Source: Corythucha ciliata
Taxonomy: Eukaryota; Arthropoda; Insecta; Hemiptera; Tingidae
Length of the DNA stretch: 64,000 nt
NCBI GenBank assembly: GCA_038030265.1
Contig: CM075939.1
Coordinates: forward strand, 46,109,253 to 46,173,252
Direction: 5' to 3'
The translations under genes and the position numbers were made by a program. This document shows, in pieces, positions 11,761-23,733 of the stretch. The notes under the pieces are model-generated. The model saw nothing but the letters and a program-made list of their open reading frames with translations, did no database searches and was not told the DNA's origin. Positions within the stretch are counted from its first letter, which is position 1, and each line of letters begins with the position of its first letter.

Positions 11761-11799
11761 AGGGGCCCACACACGGTCAAACATGCTTGACAAGCATGT
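11761..11799 (+). repeat. Left terminal inverted repeat of the Harbinger-like element
   Basis: It matches the reverse complement of 13611-13648 almost base for base. It contains an internal palindrome (CATGCTTGACAAGCATG), so each end could itself form a small hairpin. Confidence 0.85.
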
Positions 11800-12034
11800 T
11801 TGCCAACCTCGCTTGACAAGCAGATTTGATCGTGTGTGGGGTCATGTTTGAAGGTTTGAAGGATTGACATCACGTTTGACGGTTTTCAGTCACTGCCAGA
11901 AAATTTGCTCTCAAACATTTGGTTTGACAAACATGTTTGATCGTGTGTGTGTGTTTCAAACCATCAAACCTTCAAACCACAAAGAAAAACGCTGTGAATT
12001 ATCGAACAATGCTAGTTTGTACCTATAATGGACA

Positions 12035-12195
12035 GCTCCTCTTCAAACTTTTGGAACTAACTACAACCAATTACTTTAGCAGTCTCTTTTAATTGTCGAA
12101 TGCATTTCGGGCACAACTGTGACCCCTCATCAGCAACTGACACCTTCTACTGCAAGTAACGCAACTCCAAAAGTTCCAAAAGTTTGAAGAGGAGC
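12035..12195. repeat. Inverted repeat with perfect 24-bp arms
   Basis: Arms at 12035-12058 (beginning GCTCCTCTTCAAAC) and 12172-12195 are perfect reverse complements, separated by about 113 bases. Terminal duplications are not evident. It may be a small foldback element nested in the Harbinger-like element. Confidence 0.8.
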
Positions 12196-12402
12196 ATTCG
12201 CAGAGGGACAACCGATATAAGGAGGTGGATTCCATCATTATAATGGACAGTACTGAGTCATTATCTCATTATCATTATAAATTTGATAACTGCACGGTCT
12301 CATCAAGGAGCTTAAAAGAAGGGGAAGTGGAACTAAGCACCAAATATTGTATATGCGGCCAAATAGAAGACGCCAAGGCGTAGGCCACCGTTGATGAAAG
12401 AG

Positions 12403-12700
12403 CAGGGGTGGCCAACCGAGGGCTCGCTGAGCAAAAAGTGGCCCGCTAACTCAGCTGAGCCTTTCACAATAGCCCGCCCATGGCATACAGTGGTAAATAA
12501 TCATGTTTGTTGGATTTTGGCGGCCCTCGGATTTTTGTGAAAATGGAAATCGCTACAATTCGCGCCTCGTGAGCGGCCAATCCCCCACTTAATCCAGACC
12601 AAAATGGAAAATAACGCTAATTTGGGGCTGAAATTGAGATAAATGGCTAATTAACGGCTGCAATTATTGAAAAAAAATAACTGATTCGCGGACATAAATA
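12403..12700 (+). mobile_element. Truncated hAT-like element, same family as 29949-31581
   Basis: It begins with CAGGGGTGGCCAACC, a hAT-type terminus. It is homologous over about 300 bp to the reverse complement of the right end of the element at 29949-31581, including a piece resembling AAAGTGGCCCGCT and then the ~30-base array starting AACGCTAATTTGGGGCTGAA. The homology stops near 12700 and no right end is present. Confidence 0.7.
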
Positions 12701-13610
12701 AGAAAACGCTGCGAATTATCGAACAATGCCTTATTATTTCGACTGTGGGTTTATTATTCATCGATGTAGTCAAATCCGGCTTGAAATTACATGAAAATCG
12801 ACACCCCACACCCCTATGATCCCAAATCCTTTGAAAATCCCCATTTTGGACCCGCTTTTGGCCCATAAAACCCCAGGGAGTTATTTGATCAAACTGATCA
12901 GATGTTAGGACCAACTAGACCCCAAATGGAGTCTATGTGCGAAAGAACGAGTTTTTTCGAGCAATCCTAGGACAAGATATGGCCCGGACGGCGGACGGAC
13001 ATTTTTTTTTTTATTGCAGATTTGGATTCTACGCACTTTGAAACGTAAAACTACAAATTTTGAGGGGGGGTCAAAAAATTTTTTTTGCGATACGATTACA
13101 AAGACTTATTATTGAGAAATAATAAGCCAAAAGGGTATTTGGGTGATTTTTATGAGAATGAAAAAATTGGTTTTTCATAATAATCCTTTGACTAAATATT
13201 GGGTGTTTCACGAGGAAAGGACATACTTTCCTCGAAACATGGAGCATACTTGCACACTTTACGTCTATAAGATAGACGATAAGAAAAAATAATATATTTA
13301 TAAGAAATCTCTGAGCACATCTCAGCACTTCCAAGAGATTTGCGTGGCCAAAGTACCTCTTTTCATGAGCCATTGTTTGGTCCACGTAGACCTTTTCTTC
13401 TTCCTGTGGGCTTTATTTTGCGGCTTCGGTCCTGATAAGGCAATAAAAATAACTCAAATGGTTAATATCCGTACTTAAACATATTATGAACGCAAAATGA
13501 GCACTGCTGAAGCTTGGGCGCACGTTTGAAGTTGAAGCTTGACGACAAGTTTGACCGTGTGGGTGCGACATCAAACGTCAAACATGCTTGACAAGCGAAA
13601 CTAATAAAAC

Positions 13611-13648
13611 CATGCTTGTCAAGCATGTTTGACCGTGTGTGGGCCCCT
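13611..13648 (-). repeat. Right terminal inverted repeat of the Harbinger-like element
   Basis: Its reverse complement reads AGGGGCCCACACACGGTCAA and onward as in the left end. TTA follows immediately. Confidence 0.85.
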
Positions 13649-13651
13649 TTA

Positions 13652-16245
13652 GGCGCAACGCCTCGTTCTTTCAAACCCCTCCTCCCCTTTCACCCCCAAC
13701 CCAACGCGCTAGAATTTAGCCTAAACGGCACGGGGAGATGGGACGGGAAAAAATAAACATCAAATTAATTCAGATGGGACCTCACGGGACCCGGTTGTTT
13801 CAAGATAAACTCAACAACTGTAATTAGGGTGTATAGCCCTTCTCTGACGGTGGTGGTGAGGGGGATGACAACGCGGGGGACTGGACCTCCGTACCCTCTC
13901 TTCTTTCTTGCCTCTAGGTCTTTAAGTAAAAAAAAAAAAAAAAAGGGTTGAAGGGTGGTGCTTGGTTGGTGTGCGATGGTGGAAAGAAAGGGAGAGGCGA
14001 TAAAAAATAACGAGAGGCAAACTGCCATTATTTAAACTGAGAAAGCTTAATCTTGACAAATTACAATATTAGCTTAAAAACATCAGTTAGGCAAAAAATT
14101 TGATAATTAAAAAAATATCAATTTAAAGGCCAAAAAGATGCGATTAAAAGAATAGGGGTGGCTGTTGTAATGAAGAGGGGACAAGTGGGTTTGGTTGGGG
14201 GTGGGTGTGATGGGGCTAAATCGTTAATAATTCTGCACGGGGTAGTCTTTTTGTTAGATTGTTTTACGACTCACCGACCTGTTCTAAGAAGGAAGATCAT
14301 TTTTTTTCTTATTAATCCGAGAAATTCAAAGGGTTTAGCTAACATCTTTTGACAGAGTGGGGGGTGGGGGATCTCAACTCACCCCCCCCCCCAACAATGT
14401 ATCTCCATCGCGTCAAAACACTGAAAATTCCACTAATCTCTCCTGAAGCTACAGCAAAAGAGCTCTCTGTGGCTTTTGGCTACGCTGTCAATAAAGTTTC
14501 ATTTGTGAATAAAAAAAAAAAACAAAAAAAACATATTTTAAATTTTCTCCTTTTGATTTATACGAAGTTTTACAGGCGGGGAACTGTTCCTCCGCTGCCC
14601 CGTTCCACAGGCACGAAAAACGAAAGAGCTCCGCTTTTCTGATGGGCGAAGTGGTATATGACTTGAAATCCTCGCTTTGAAGATTTATCGGTTTTCCCGT
14701 GGCGCAGGAAGGTTTAGGGAAACATCCAAACAGTAATGGTTAAATGTTAAAACGGCGGTTGTCTGACCGTGAGAGTCGTAGTAAGAGTCCGGGGTGGGGG
14801 CGAGGGGACTAGTTCAATTTTTAGACTGAAAACGGATTTCAAAGGGAAAGTTATACATCGTTCCAGCAACACTTGCGAGTCTTGAAGGGGACTTTTTAGA
14901 GCTTCAAACGTTCGGGGTTTGTGCTTTTTTCTGAAACAAAAACAAAAATCAAAGAGAAAAACTCTTTTTTCACCCTCCTGTTTTACTTGTTGTTCGGTTA
15001 TTCCCCCTCACACAAAACATTTCAACTTCCTCGGGTCATTTATTTGCGACTCCCCGAAAAGTTCTTTTGTTTGAACGCGTAAAAGCCAATGCGCAAAGGG
15101 CTTGTGCTTGCAGCAGAGGAACAACGTTTGTTCATTCAACTTCGAAAGCCCCTTCGCCCACCGCGCCACCAAAGGCCGGCGCTGAGTCTTGACAGAGTTG
15201 CGTACAACGCTTCGGGAGAAGAGAGCAACTTTTAAAAAACCATAAGAATGAATCCTAAACTAGCCTCGCGGTGCACAGAAAATAGCGAGAGACTTCAGAG
15301 AAGGGTTGAGAGTGAGTGAGAGAGTCGACTCTCCTTTGATGCCTGTAAAAGATCTAACGAGCCGTGGCCTACCACTTTCCTCCTACTCACACTGTAACGG
15401 TTTCCACGAGAAGCGGTGGAAAGTCTCGCGTTCCTCAGCGCCATCATTTTCTCTCTCTCTCTCACTCTCGATTACATGAGGCGCGAAAAGGAAAGCTCTT
15501 TTGTCACTCTTTTTCGGTGAGGACTTTGTACGAGTCTGCGGCGACTCCGCCCTGAGTGGTGGTGAGTGTTGAAAGAAGAAGAGAGTTACAACTTTAAAAC
15601 GAGAAACCCCCCTCCCACTCAAACCCACCCACTCAACCACTTCATGTCGTTGTTTTTCATCTAAACTTTGCCATTCTACCTTATTTTAATTTAAAACTTT
15701 GCTCCAGTGAGCGTAGACACGCGGTAGAAACCATTTTATAGTGAGAAAAAAAAAAAACAACAACAAAAAACACGGCGTTTAAAACTGTGATCGCTCTCCT
15801 AGTTTTAACCCTCAGAGTGAACAAAACCAATTTACCTCGTACCTATTTAACCTCAATCAATATTATCATTTTGGGAATTTTTGATGAGAAAACAATAGGA
15901 TGCATTATGCCATTCCTAGAAAACGTTAATTTTATTAGACTGTGTGTTATTAATGTAGAAATAAGTGGACTGTATTGAATATTTTGGCCATAAATTAAGG
16001 TTGAAATTATGTATGATTGTAGAGCACTGACCTGTTCGTCTCTTTACAAAAATTGTCACTTCTCGAATTTTATTAGCAGAGAAAACCAAGCATGAACGAA
16101 AGTCTGCCCTTCACGAACATCGTCCGAGACAAACTTAAGGGCAACCGTTAAACAGAGAACAAAAAAACACTCCCCCTCGAGCTCTCTCGCAGTTGCCGGA
16201 GCGAGATAGGAGAAAAAACTCCGCGCTCGGGCGGAAAATACTCTT
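13652..16245. other. No gene seen
   Basis: Pyrimidine-rich, low-complexity sequence with an A run at 13927-13943, a C run near 14383, a CT repeat near 15449-15468 and short chance frames. No splice-compatible coding chain, tRNA or element end could be supported. Confidence 0.5.
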
Positions 16246-16249
16246 GGTT

Positions 16250-17530
16250 ATAAGTTGTGCCTCGAGAGCCCTAATGTTTGAGCGCCCTGTTTCACATCAC
16301 AGGAAATTGCGACCGGAAATAAACGAAAGTTGTCACTGATTTGACCTATGTCTGATTGAAGAGGCTTGCCCGGTAGGAGCAAATCGTTGAGTGAACTAAA
16401 TCTGTCGGCATGTTCGAAACCATTGAAAACGATACGAAGTGAAGTTGTGGAGTTTGGCTTTGATACTCCGTGTTGAGTCATCAAATAATCGACATTGCAT
16501 TCTGTGCCAGACACGTAATCAGCAGCGATGTAGTCCTGCATTTGAGCACTATACAGCGTTTGATAATCAGCGTCTGGGGTGGGGTGGGGGCGTCTCTTAA
16601 GTGTGTAAGCGGTTCAACGCATACTTTTTCGTTGGGTGTGGCTGTAGAGAAACATCAGTTCGAAAAGGTAAGGACACTACCCTTGGTCGTCCTGTTGAAC
16701 ATGATCCTTGAAGTCTTGTTCGCAAAAGGCATAACTAGGATTCTCGGGAATTTTCACTTCGACTTCCTCAGTTTCCCAGAATCGTTTGATATCTTCGTGG
16801 ATATGCTCCACCGAAAGAAAGGATTGAATTTCCGGAAGGCCCTCCTCAGAATCAGCTTCCCCGAAAATGACCCATCCCAAAGCAGTGGATGGCCGATGGT
16901 CGTCCCTTAATGAAGAGAGGTGATTCACCTAAAATTTCTGCATAAAACTGCGCCCCAACGAGTAAATCAATCGGCCCCGGAACGAGGAATTCTGGATCCG
17001 CCAACGAAAGCGAGGAAAAACTAAGAGCAATTTCCCTAGGAACTAAAGGACAGGACTAAATAGACAACATTAGGTAGAATTCTGGCCGAAAGTGACCAGG
17101 TTTTGTTGGTTTTGGTCGAATTGGTGAAGGGACAAAGGGTGCAGGGGGTAAGCGTGTATTACCAACACCAGAAACAGTAGAAGTTGTGTGGCATCGAGGT
17201 AGCTTCAATCGATTTGCAAGTTTATGCGTAATGAAATTTGACTGTGATCCAGTAAATCAGTAACCGACAAGTGATCCAGTCACCGGAATGTGATCGAATC
17301 TTCGCGAGAGCGGTGCTCAAAAGAACATTTGGATTAAAAGTTAGACGAGCGGCTAAAAAAAGTTCTTCTGAGTTCTCATTTTTTGATTCCGAGACAACGG
17401 TTGGAGAACGTGAAGAGGAAGAAGGGGGAGCCACATCCAATGGGGTAGGAACGGTCGAAATTGAACTGCTAGTCGAGCTCTCATTTGAAGGATGCATAAG
17501 TGTGTTGTGCCTTGTGCTGTGACACATGCG
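16250..17530 (-). pseudogene. BEL/Pao retrotransposon protease-RT region, decayed
   Basis: Read on the minus strand, pieces in several frames follow the order of a BEL/Pao polyprotein. First comes a His/Cys-rich linker (about 17510-17450). Then there is an aspartic protease start with VLLSTALAKI, whose catalytic triad region (about 17260-17230) is disrupted by a frame change. Next is the protease C-terminus with LADPEFLVPGPIDLLVGAQF (about 17005-16945), a spacer with ALGWVIFG and FWETEEVEV, and finally the N-terminal RT region with QHGVSKPNSTTS and SLNDLLLPGKPL (about 16475-16355). At least three frameshifts separate these pieces, and the RT catalytic motifs, integrase and LTRs are absent. 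The plus-strand frame at 16470-16910 is its antisense shadow. Family assignment is firm from the order of motifs; the element is dead. Confidence 0.85.
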
Positions 17531-17539
17531 ACCTAAACT

Positions 17540-17839
17540 GACGTTTCGTGCCCTAAAAATAGCCAACCCGACTATATTTGTATGTAGATTGCTAAATTCG
17601 TGTGGGAAAAATAGCTAAAACGCCATCAAAATGTGACGCTGTTAACTCACGTTCTAAAAAATAGGCTATCTGACCATTCGCTCCTTGAAAATGGCTAAAC
17701 TGACGATTTGTTCCCTAAAAATAGCCAAACTGACTATTCACGCCCTAAAATTGTCATAAAAGACGCAATAAAAATGTCAGGCTTTCAATTTACGTTCTCA
17801 TAAATGTCCCAACTGATTAACCGCCCCTTTCGAATCGGG
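17540..17839 (+). repeat. Degenerate array, second unit type (left of foldback)
   Basis: Repeats of about 30 bases with core CCCTAAAAATAGCCAAACTG followed by ACTATTCG. The same array resumes at 18221 beyond the foldback element, so the foldback inserted into it. Confidence 0.7.
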
Positions 17840-17844
17840 GATTG

Positions 17845-18215
17845 TGTTCAAAATACTGATTAATTTCCTCATATGAGAAAAAACATTTTGTAATATTGTT
17901 GTTGTCAAAAAAGCCATTGAACAATTAGAGCAAAAAAAATCCTTCTCCTCGTTTTCATTTTTAATTCCATTCTCTTCATAGTCGTTCTTAACTAAATCAT
18001 CGTCAAACATCCATAGGTACGCTGGTTCATATCCGGCCCGGAGAACCAGAATGTTTGACGATGATTGAGTTAAGAACAACTATGAACAGAATGGAATGAA
18101 AAATGAAAACGAGGAGAACGATTGTTTTGCTCTAATTGTTCAAATGTTTTTTTGACAACAACAATATTACAATATGTTTTTTCTCATGTGGGGAAATTAA
18201 TCAGTATTTTGAACA
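17845..18215. mobile_element. Foldback element with ~165-bp inverted arms
   Basis: Left arm 17845-18010 (starting TGTTCAAAATACTGATTAAT) and right arm 18051-18215 are reverse complements with a modest number of differences, around a 40-base spacer. GATTG occurs immediately outside both ends (17840-17844 and 18216-18220), consistent with a 5-bp target duplication. No protein is encoded: the frames across it mirror each other. An RNA across it would form a long hairpin. Confidence 0.85.
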
Positions 18216-18220
18216 GATTG

Positions 18221-18550
18221 AAAATAGCGTCCATAAAACGGCCAAACTGGCTATTCGAATTGAACATTCTCCGCGCCCTTCAAAGGAGAAGATGACCATT
18301 CGTTCCTGTACCGAACAGGGTCAACCTGGGCCTTACCAACTTACCGACCTCTCCACTCCCTTTCATCTTGCGAATTGGTTACTATAATGCTTCCCCATGC
18401 TGCTGAAATGATTGCTCTCGAGCTATAAATCTTCTTAATTGGTTATTCGCGTGCCTGAATTTGCTAAAATGGCTATTCGCGCCCTAAACATGGCTGCAAG
18501 GGGAAAAGCGTGCCCTAAAAATGGCAAAAAATCGACGATTTAATAAACCT
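18221..18550 (+). repeat. Degenerate array, second unit type (right of foldback)
   Basis: Units such as GGCCAAACTGGCTATTCG and GCTAAAATGGCTATTCGCG continue the array seen at 17540-17839. Confidence 0.65.
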
Positions 18551-18589
18551 CCTTCCTTCCCTGAAGTTTCCTGCTTGTTGGCTCACTTA

Positions 18590-18976
18590 AAATAGTAATT
18601 TCGCGGAGTTCGCTAATTGAAAACGAATTTTTTGGTTGTGATTCAATTCATAAAAGGACAAAATTAGCGCCGTCTTCGCTGCTGCAAAAACAAAAATATG
18701 CACAAAAGTTGCATTCAAAGAGCAATTTAGCGGGGTTGGCTCATTACAAACAACATTTCACGGGTCTCGCTCTTTTCAAAACAAACTTTTGCAGGAGTAG
18801 ATGCATTTGACACCAATTTCGCGGGTTGTGCTCAGCGTGAAAATGATTTCTTGAGTCGAAACCCCAATTTGGTGCGTCCGTGCCTCATTAAAATTCAATA
18901 AAGAAGTGTTTGCGCTATAAAACTGCGGTTCGCCACTGAAAAACAAGTTTGTGGCTTTTGTTGCAACAAAACCCGT
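18590..18976 (+). repeat. Degenerate array, third unit type (left part)
   Basis: Units of about 35-40 bases of the form AATTTCGCGGGTCTGGCTCA plus TTCAAAACAA. The array is cut at 18976 by a hAT-like element and resumes at 20933. Confidence 0.65.
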
Positions 18977-20924
18977 CAGTGGCGGATCTACGGGATGGGT
19001 TTTGGTGGTTTGAAACCCCCTCCCCCCGTAAGAAGATGGCGCCCGCCAAAAATTTGTTGATAGTCATTCCAGAGATTTCTTCCAATACCTTGCACACACC
19101 AAAGGGCGACTGTTGAAGGGGGATCTGCATAGAATGATGATTTCTCGACGAATGGGCGATCTCTTGATGGTGAGGCCACCATTCATTGAGGGGGGGGGGC
19201 ACCAAAAGGCATAAATAGATTTAAAAAAAAAAATGGATTTTTAGGTTTCAAAACGATGATTAGCGGCAAATATTGAGAACAAGCGACCATTTGCCACTTA
19301 AATTAGAAAAAATACACCAATTCGAGATATTTGAAGGCAACTTCGCGGACAAACCAGAGAAAAAACGCCAACTCCAAATTCCTACAGGCCTTTAAGGCAG
19401 AAAGAATTGAGAAAGCGTTCTAATGTGCTACTCTTTGGGCAAGTACGCGGGAGAACGTAGAAAAAAAAAAATCAAATAGCGGCTTTTAGCGGTAGCAGAA
19501 AAGCGTTGACTCATAGTAGAAAACGAAAATAAGTCACTAGTTCGTGGCTGAAAATGAAAAAAATCACTAATATGTGGCGAAAATTGAAAAAAGCTAAAGT
19601 CCATTGCTCACCTAGCTCAACAAATAATTTTTGAAAACGCTAAATTCATGATTTTCTCGAGGCAACAACAGAAAAAAGCGCAATTGAGAAAAATCGCTTA
19701 TTCACGGCTAAAATTGAGAAAGCCACGTAATTCGCGGCTAAAACTGAGAAAATCTACTAATTCCGGCCTAAAATTGAAGTAAAACGCTCATTGACAACTA
19801 AATTGGAGAAATGAGCCAATTCGCGGAACAATTTGAGAGAATTGGCTAAAATTGAGGAAACGCGGTAATTCTTGGCTAAAATTGAGAAATAATTTGAGAT
19901 TAAAAAATGAGAAAAAGCGCTTAGATCGCGGTAAAAATTGAGAAAAAAAGCTAATTCACGGCTAAAACTGAGACAAACCGCTAATTCCCGTCTAAAATTG
20001 ATGTAAAATGCTCATTTGCAACTAAAATAAAGATAATTAAATATTTAATTCTTGGCTAATTTTGGCTTATCAACAGCTAAAATGGAGAAATACGCTACTT
20101 CTCGGCACAAGCAAGAGCTAATGTGAAGCTAAATTTCAAAGATACATTTGGTAATTCCGCTTGTTCGCGGCTAAAACTGATACAAACGCTAATTCCCGGC
20201 TAAAATTGGGAAATTGCATTGATTCACGGCCAATAATAACAAAAGGCGCTCATTCGCGGAGCTGAAATGGAGTTAAACGCAAATTCACGGATTTTGTGAA
20301 AATCCTCCAGTTCGAAGCTGAAATTGAGTAAAAGTGGTCCACGCCTGAATAGGCGTGGAATTAAGGAGTTGGTTTAAAATTCGGAAATGATGCTCAGCTA
20401 AAACGAAGAAAACAATACGCTAATTCTCTGCTAGAACTGAGGAAACTAGATAACTTGTGGCTAAAATGGTGATAAGTGCTAATTCGCAAGACTAAGAAGT
20501 GAAGAAAAACGCTAAAATTAGAGGAATAAAACGTTAACTCGTGGCTAAAACTGAGACAAACCGCTAATTGCCGTCTAAATTGTAGAGGAAGAGCTTATTC
20601 GCTGTTAAACATTCAGTGAATTCGCGGCTTAAGTGGGCAAGAAGCGCTTATTCGCCGCTGAAACGGAGAAAAACGATAATTCGCGATCAATTTGTGAAAA
20701 TCCAATAATTCACTGCTAAAATTGAGGAAATGCGGTGATTCGCGTCTGAAATGAAGAAAAAAATTCGCGGCAAAAATTGAGAAAAAATCGCTAATTCATG
20801 GTTAAATTTGAGAAAAAGCCAATTATTGGTTCGTATAGAGGCATGTTTGCGGCTGAAACTCAGGAAAAAAGAGAGAGATTCATGGTAGAACCCCTCCCAA
20901 GATAAAATCCTAGATCCGCCACTG
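18977..20924. mobile_element. hAT-like non-autonomous element with exact 8-bp duplication
   Basis: Ends are CAGTGGCGGATCTA on the left and its reverse complement on the right. AAACCCGT lies directly outside both ends (18969-18976 and 20925-20932), the 8-bp duplication expected of hAT insertion. No transposase is present. About 19230-20900 is a long forward array of the degenerate ~30-base unit. The flanks are both the third-type array, so the empty site can be read directly. Confidence 0.9.
19230..20900 (+). repeat. Degenerate ~30-base array inside a hAT-like element
   Basis: About 50 imperfect units around AATTCGCGGCTAAAATTGAG, with spacing of roughly 28-40 bases. It is the longest uninterrupted block in the window. 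Confidence 0.85.
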
Positions 20925-20932
20925 AAACCCGT

Positions 20933-21470
20933 TAACTGATTTAAAAAGCACATTTTCGGATTTCACTCCTTTAAAAAAAAACAGAATTCCCCATTGCGAA
21001 GAATTGGGCCATTCAAACCCAATTTAGCGGCATTGGCTCACCCCCACCTAACAAATTGCGCGTTTTTCAATAGTGAACCATCACGGAGTTGTGACTCGTT
21101 CAAGCTCAATATCGTGGACTAACTCGGAAAAAACGAAATTGACCCATCAAAGACCAATTGCGCGGGCCTAAAGCTCGCGCAAGAAAGCAATTTCGCTTCA
21201 TCTACAACCAAATTGCGCGCTGCTGTGTGTTTTGCGTTTCAGAGAGGTTGTTTCAGACGGCAATTTACGTAAAGTCAGTTCAATAAAATCAAATTTCTTG
21301 GGGCTCAGGCACCTAAAAAGAAAGGTTCGCGGGTCTACATCGAAAAGCAATTTGGCGGGGCATAGCTCAACCAAATTGGCAATTCCGCAAAATAATTCCT
21401 TGGATTTACCTACTTCAAACCCATTTCGTGGATCTATGCAATGAATTGCGGCAAATTGATTTTCCGTTCA
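20933..21470 (+). repeat. Degenerate array, third unit type (right part)
   Basis: Continues 18590-18976: units with AATTTAGCGGCATTGGCTCA-like and AATTGCGCGGG-like cores. The small frame at 21232-21444 is a translation of the array. Confidence 0.6.
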
Positions 21471-21479
21471 GTTAGATGT

Positions 21480-23560
21480 TTCGGGGGGGGGAGGGGGGTT
21501 GCGCCCACTGCTTTGAGGGGGATTGGCAGCCTTGCAAACTGAGGACGTTCCTTTCTGGATAAATAGTCACTAAGGAGCGGTTGAGAGGACACGTGGGTTT
21601 TAGACATTTGGTAATCGTGATCCTCAATGCGTATCCCGACGTTCTTTCACTTGTCCGTGTAGTCGTTCTTTCTTCTAGCAGAGTGATAAAGAGGGGGAAC
21701 ATCGTAAATTTTGTTTATAAAATATTGTTGTTGGCGTTCAGTAAAGTGAAAATTTGTTCAATTTACCACCAGAAACAATAAAGAAGTTGAAAGAGTGGAA
21801 CACAATGGTGAAGTATGGAGAGAGGTTGTTTCAAGTAGCCATTAGCGTTCGACAAGAAGAAACAGCGGGAGAGAACTCGCTAGTTGGGGGGGGGGGAGAG
21901 GTCAGTGAGAGAAAAGGGTCGAAAAACGAAATATAACAGAAAGAAATGGGTTACCCCACTCAACTTCGTCCTCCCAAGCCTTCCCTATTTCATACGTGAT
22001 TCTCTCTCCTTTATTTGCCGTATGAATTATGTATCCATCCACTTTTCTAAGTTCAAAAGCGTTCCATCAGGCCAGGCTTCTCCCTCAAGTTTCCTTTTAT
22101 TTTATTGGGTGCGATTTAATCGAAACCGAATGAAAAGGAGATTCCAATTACTGCGCAATTAATTTTCTTTTACCCCTCTCCCTCACAACTTACAACTGTT
22201 TGATGATATTTGAAAAAACATCCTCCGGATATGAAATTGATTAGTTGATACCAGCGCTTGTCCATTTTGTGTATTCATGTTTTTGTTTACTTCACTCAAC
22301 CCCACCACCCTCACCACGCACCTAAAATTCTCATCACGTAAAGTCAACCATCAAATTTATTCAAGGCCCGGGGAAAATCATTTGCGAGTAAATTCTCGTT
22401 AGCCTCTAAAAGGTATCAATGCCTTCGTGGAAATCCTTCTTTTATCCTCCAGCTCTCTAACGAATATTTGGATTTCATTTCGAGTAAAAAAACCTGTAAT
22501 TTTTGAACGACCGCGCGGGGGTCGAATTTTCCATACATGAAGACCAGAAATAAAAAGGATCGAATTTCAATGAGTGCACTCCCCCCCCCCAACCATAACA
22601 AATAACTTATTCATTCGATCTCTAAAAACCAAATCAGTTTCCAACGTTACGATCTTCTACCGCTGTGAAGTTAAAACACTCACAACCATGAGATTTTCCT
22701 GTAATTACCCCTCACGTGTGTGTGTGCGCAAGGTGGGGGGAGGGGGCAGTCGAGTCTTTATAACGACACCCTTGGGGAAGGGTGGGGTTACCGAAAGGGT
22801 GAGGACCTTCAAACTAAACTCCAAAAAAGCTTTTCTGTGTGAGCTGGCCAATTATGACAATCCTGTTATTAAAAGGGTTTTTCGACGTTGAAATGTTACT
22901 CGGGTAGATAACATGGTGAATGCCGGAGTGGTCGGGGGGAGGGGTCGAGGGGAGGGATGACTAAGTTTCATAATGGTCGGAAGGAGCTAAATGCTAAGTA
23001 AACACATAATCAAACTCATTTTTGTGTCCATTCATCCCTAACAGGATGATCTTCTCTATTGTGTTTTGTAACAGAAGACCAAATATTTAAGCAAGGCTAT
23101 TGTTAACAGTTTAGTAACATTCTAATTCACTGTGTAAACCATATCACAACTTTGAATACGCGTCGTGAGGCGTGGGAGGGTGAGGAGGCTTTTTCTGAAG
23201 CGTCCAAGGATATATTTTATTGTCTCAAGGATGTTTTGTAACTGGATTATTGTGCCCTAACGGGTCTAAAACCTCGGAAAGAGTTGAAAGGTTGACCCTC
23301 GGCTATAATTCATGCAAGTTTTAATGCTTCCACCGGTAAACTTTAGGCACAAAATGGGGTGTTTTTTCAAAGGGGCGAGAGTAAGTAGAGGGAATGTTAG
23401 TCACCCTTAATGTTCGCTTTATAGGGCGTTTTAAGACTTTTTTTGTGCGTTCCTTCAGCCAGCTGAGCCCCTCCCCCTTTTCTAAACTCTTTTTTACGTG
23501 GAAGGAACAGTATGTACTTTGTATAGCTTATACTCAAAATGATGTAATGTACTCGTATGT
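21480..23560. other. No gene seen
   Basis: Unique-looking sequence with G runs at 21483-21498 and 21885-21894, and a C run near 22580. Short frames here show no domain or splice-compatible neighbour. Confidence 0.5.
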
Positions 23561-23568
23561 TTCTCTAG

Positions 23569-23689
23569 TGCCTTAATAAACTCGCAGTTAAAAGTTCCTG
23601 AGAGCGTACCTGCGTGGCTGCGACAACGCGAAAAAAAATTTGTCAACAGACGCAAGCTACTGCTCGGTGAAGTGGCTGCCATCGAGTGA
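23569..23689 (+). CDS. Candidate terminal exon, unrecognised protein (weak)
   Basis: After a possible acceptor TTTCTCTAG, an open frame encodes a basic, amphipathic stretch including KVPESVPAWLRQREKKFVNR and then RRKLLLGEVAAIE before TGA at 23687. An AATAAA signal follows 45 bases later (23734-23739). The combination of acceptor, coding-like composition, stop and poly(A) signal is what a last exon looks like. No upstream exon could be joined to it. It may instead be a relic of a retroelement gene or a processed copy. Confidence 0.3.
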
Positions 23690-23733
23690 CTTCACTCCAG
23701 CCCACCTCGTCGTACTTTCACGACTGTTGTATC

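Larger units (their letters stand above)
11761..13648. mobile_element. Harbinger-like non-autonomous DNA transposon
   Basis: The left end AGGGGCCCACACACGGTCAA is repeated inverted at the right end (to 13648), and the match continues through ACATGCTTGACAAGCATG. The element is flanked by TTA at 11758-11760 and 13649-13651. A 3-bp TWA duplication with G/C-rich ends is typical of PIF/Harbinger elements. The 1888 bp inside hold no transposase: secondary copies of the TTTGAACGCTTG-like end motifs, a 24-bp-arm inverted repeat, a truncated hAT-like piece, and unassigned sequence. The superfamily call rests on the duplication and termini only. Confidence 0.8.

Noticed and set aside
16470..16910. 146-codon plus-strand frame
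   Set aside because: Antisense shadow of the BEL/Pao fragment on the minus strand.
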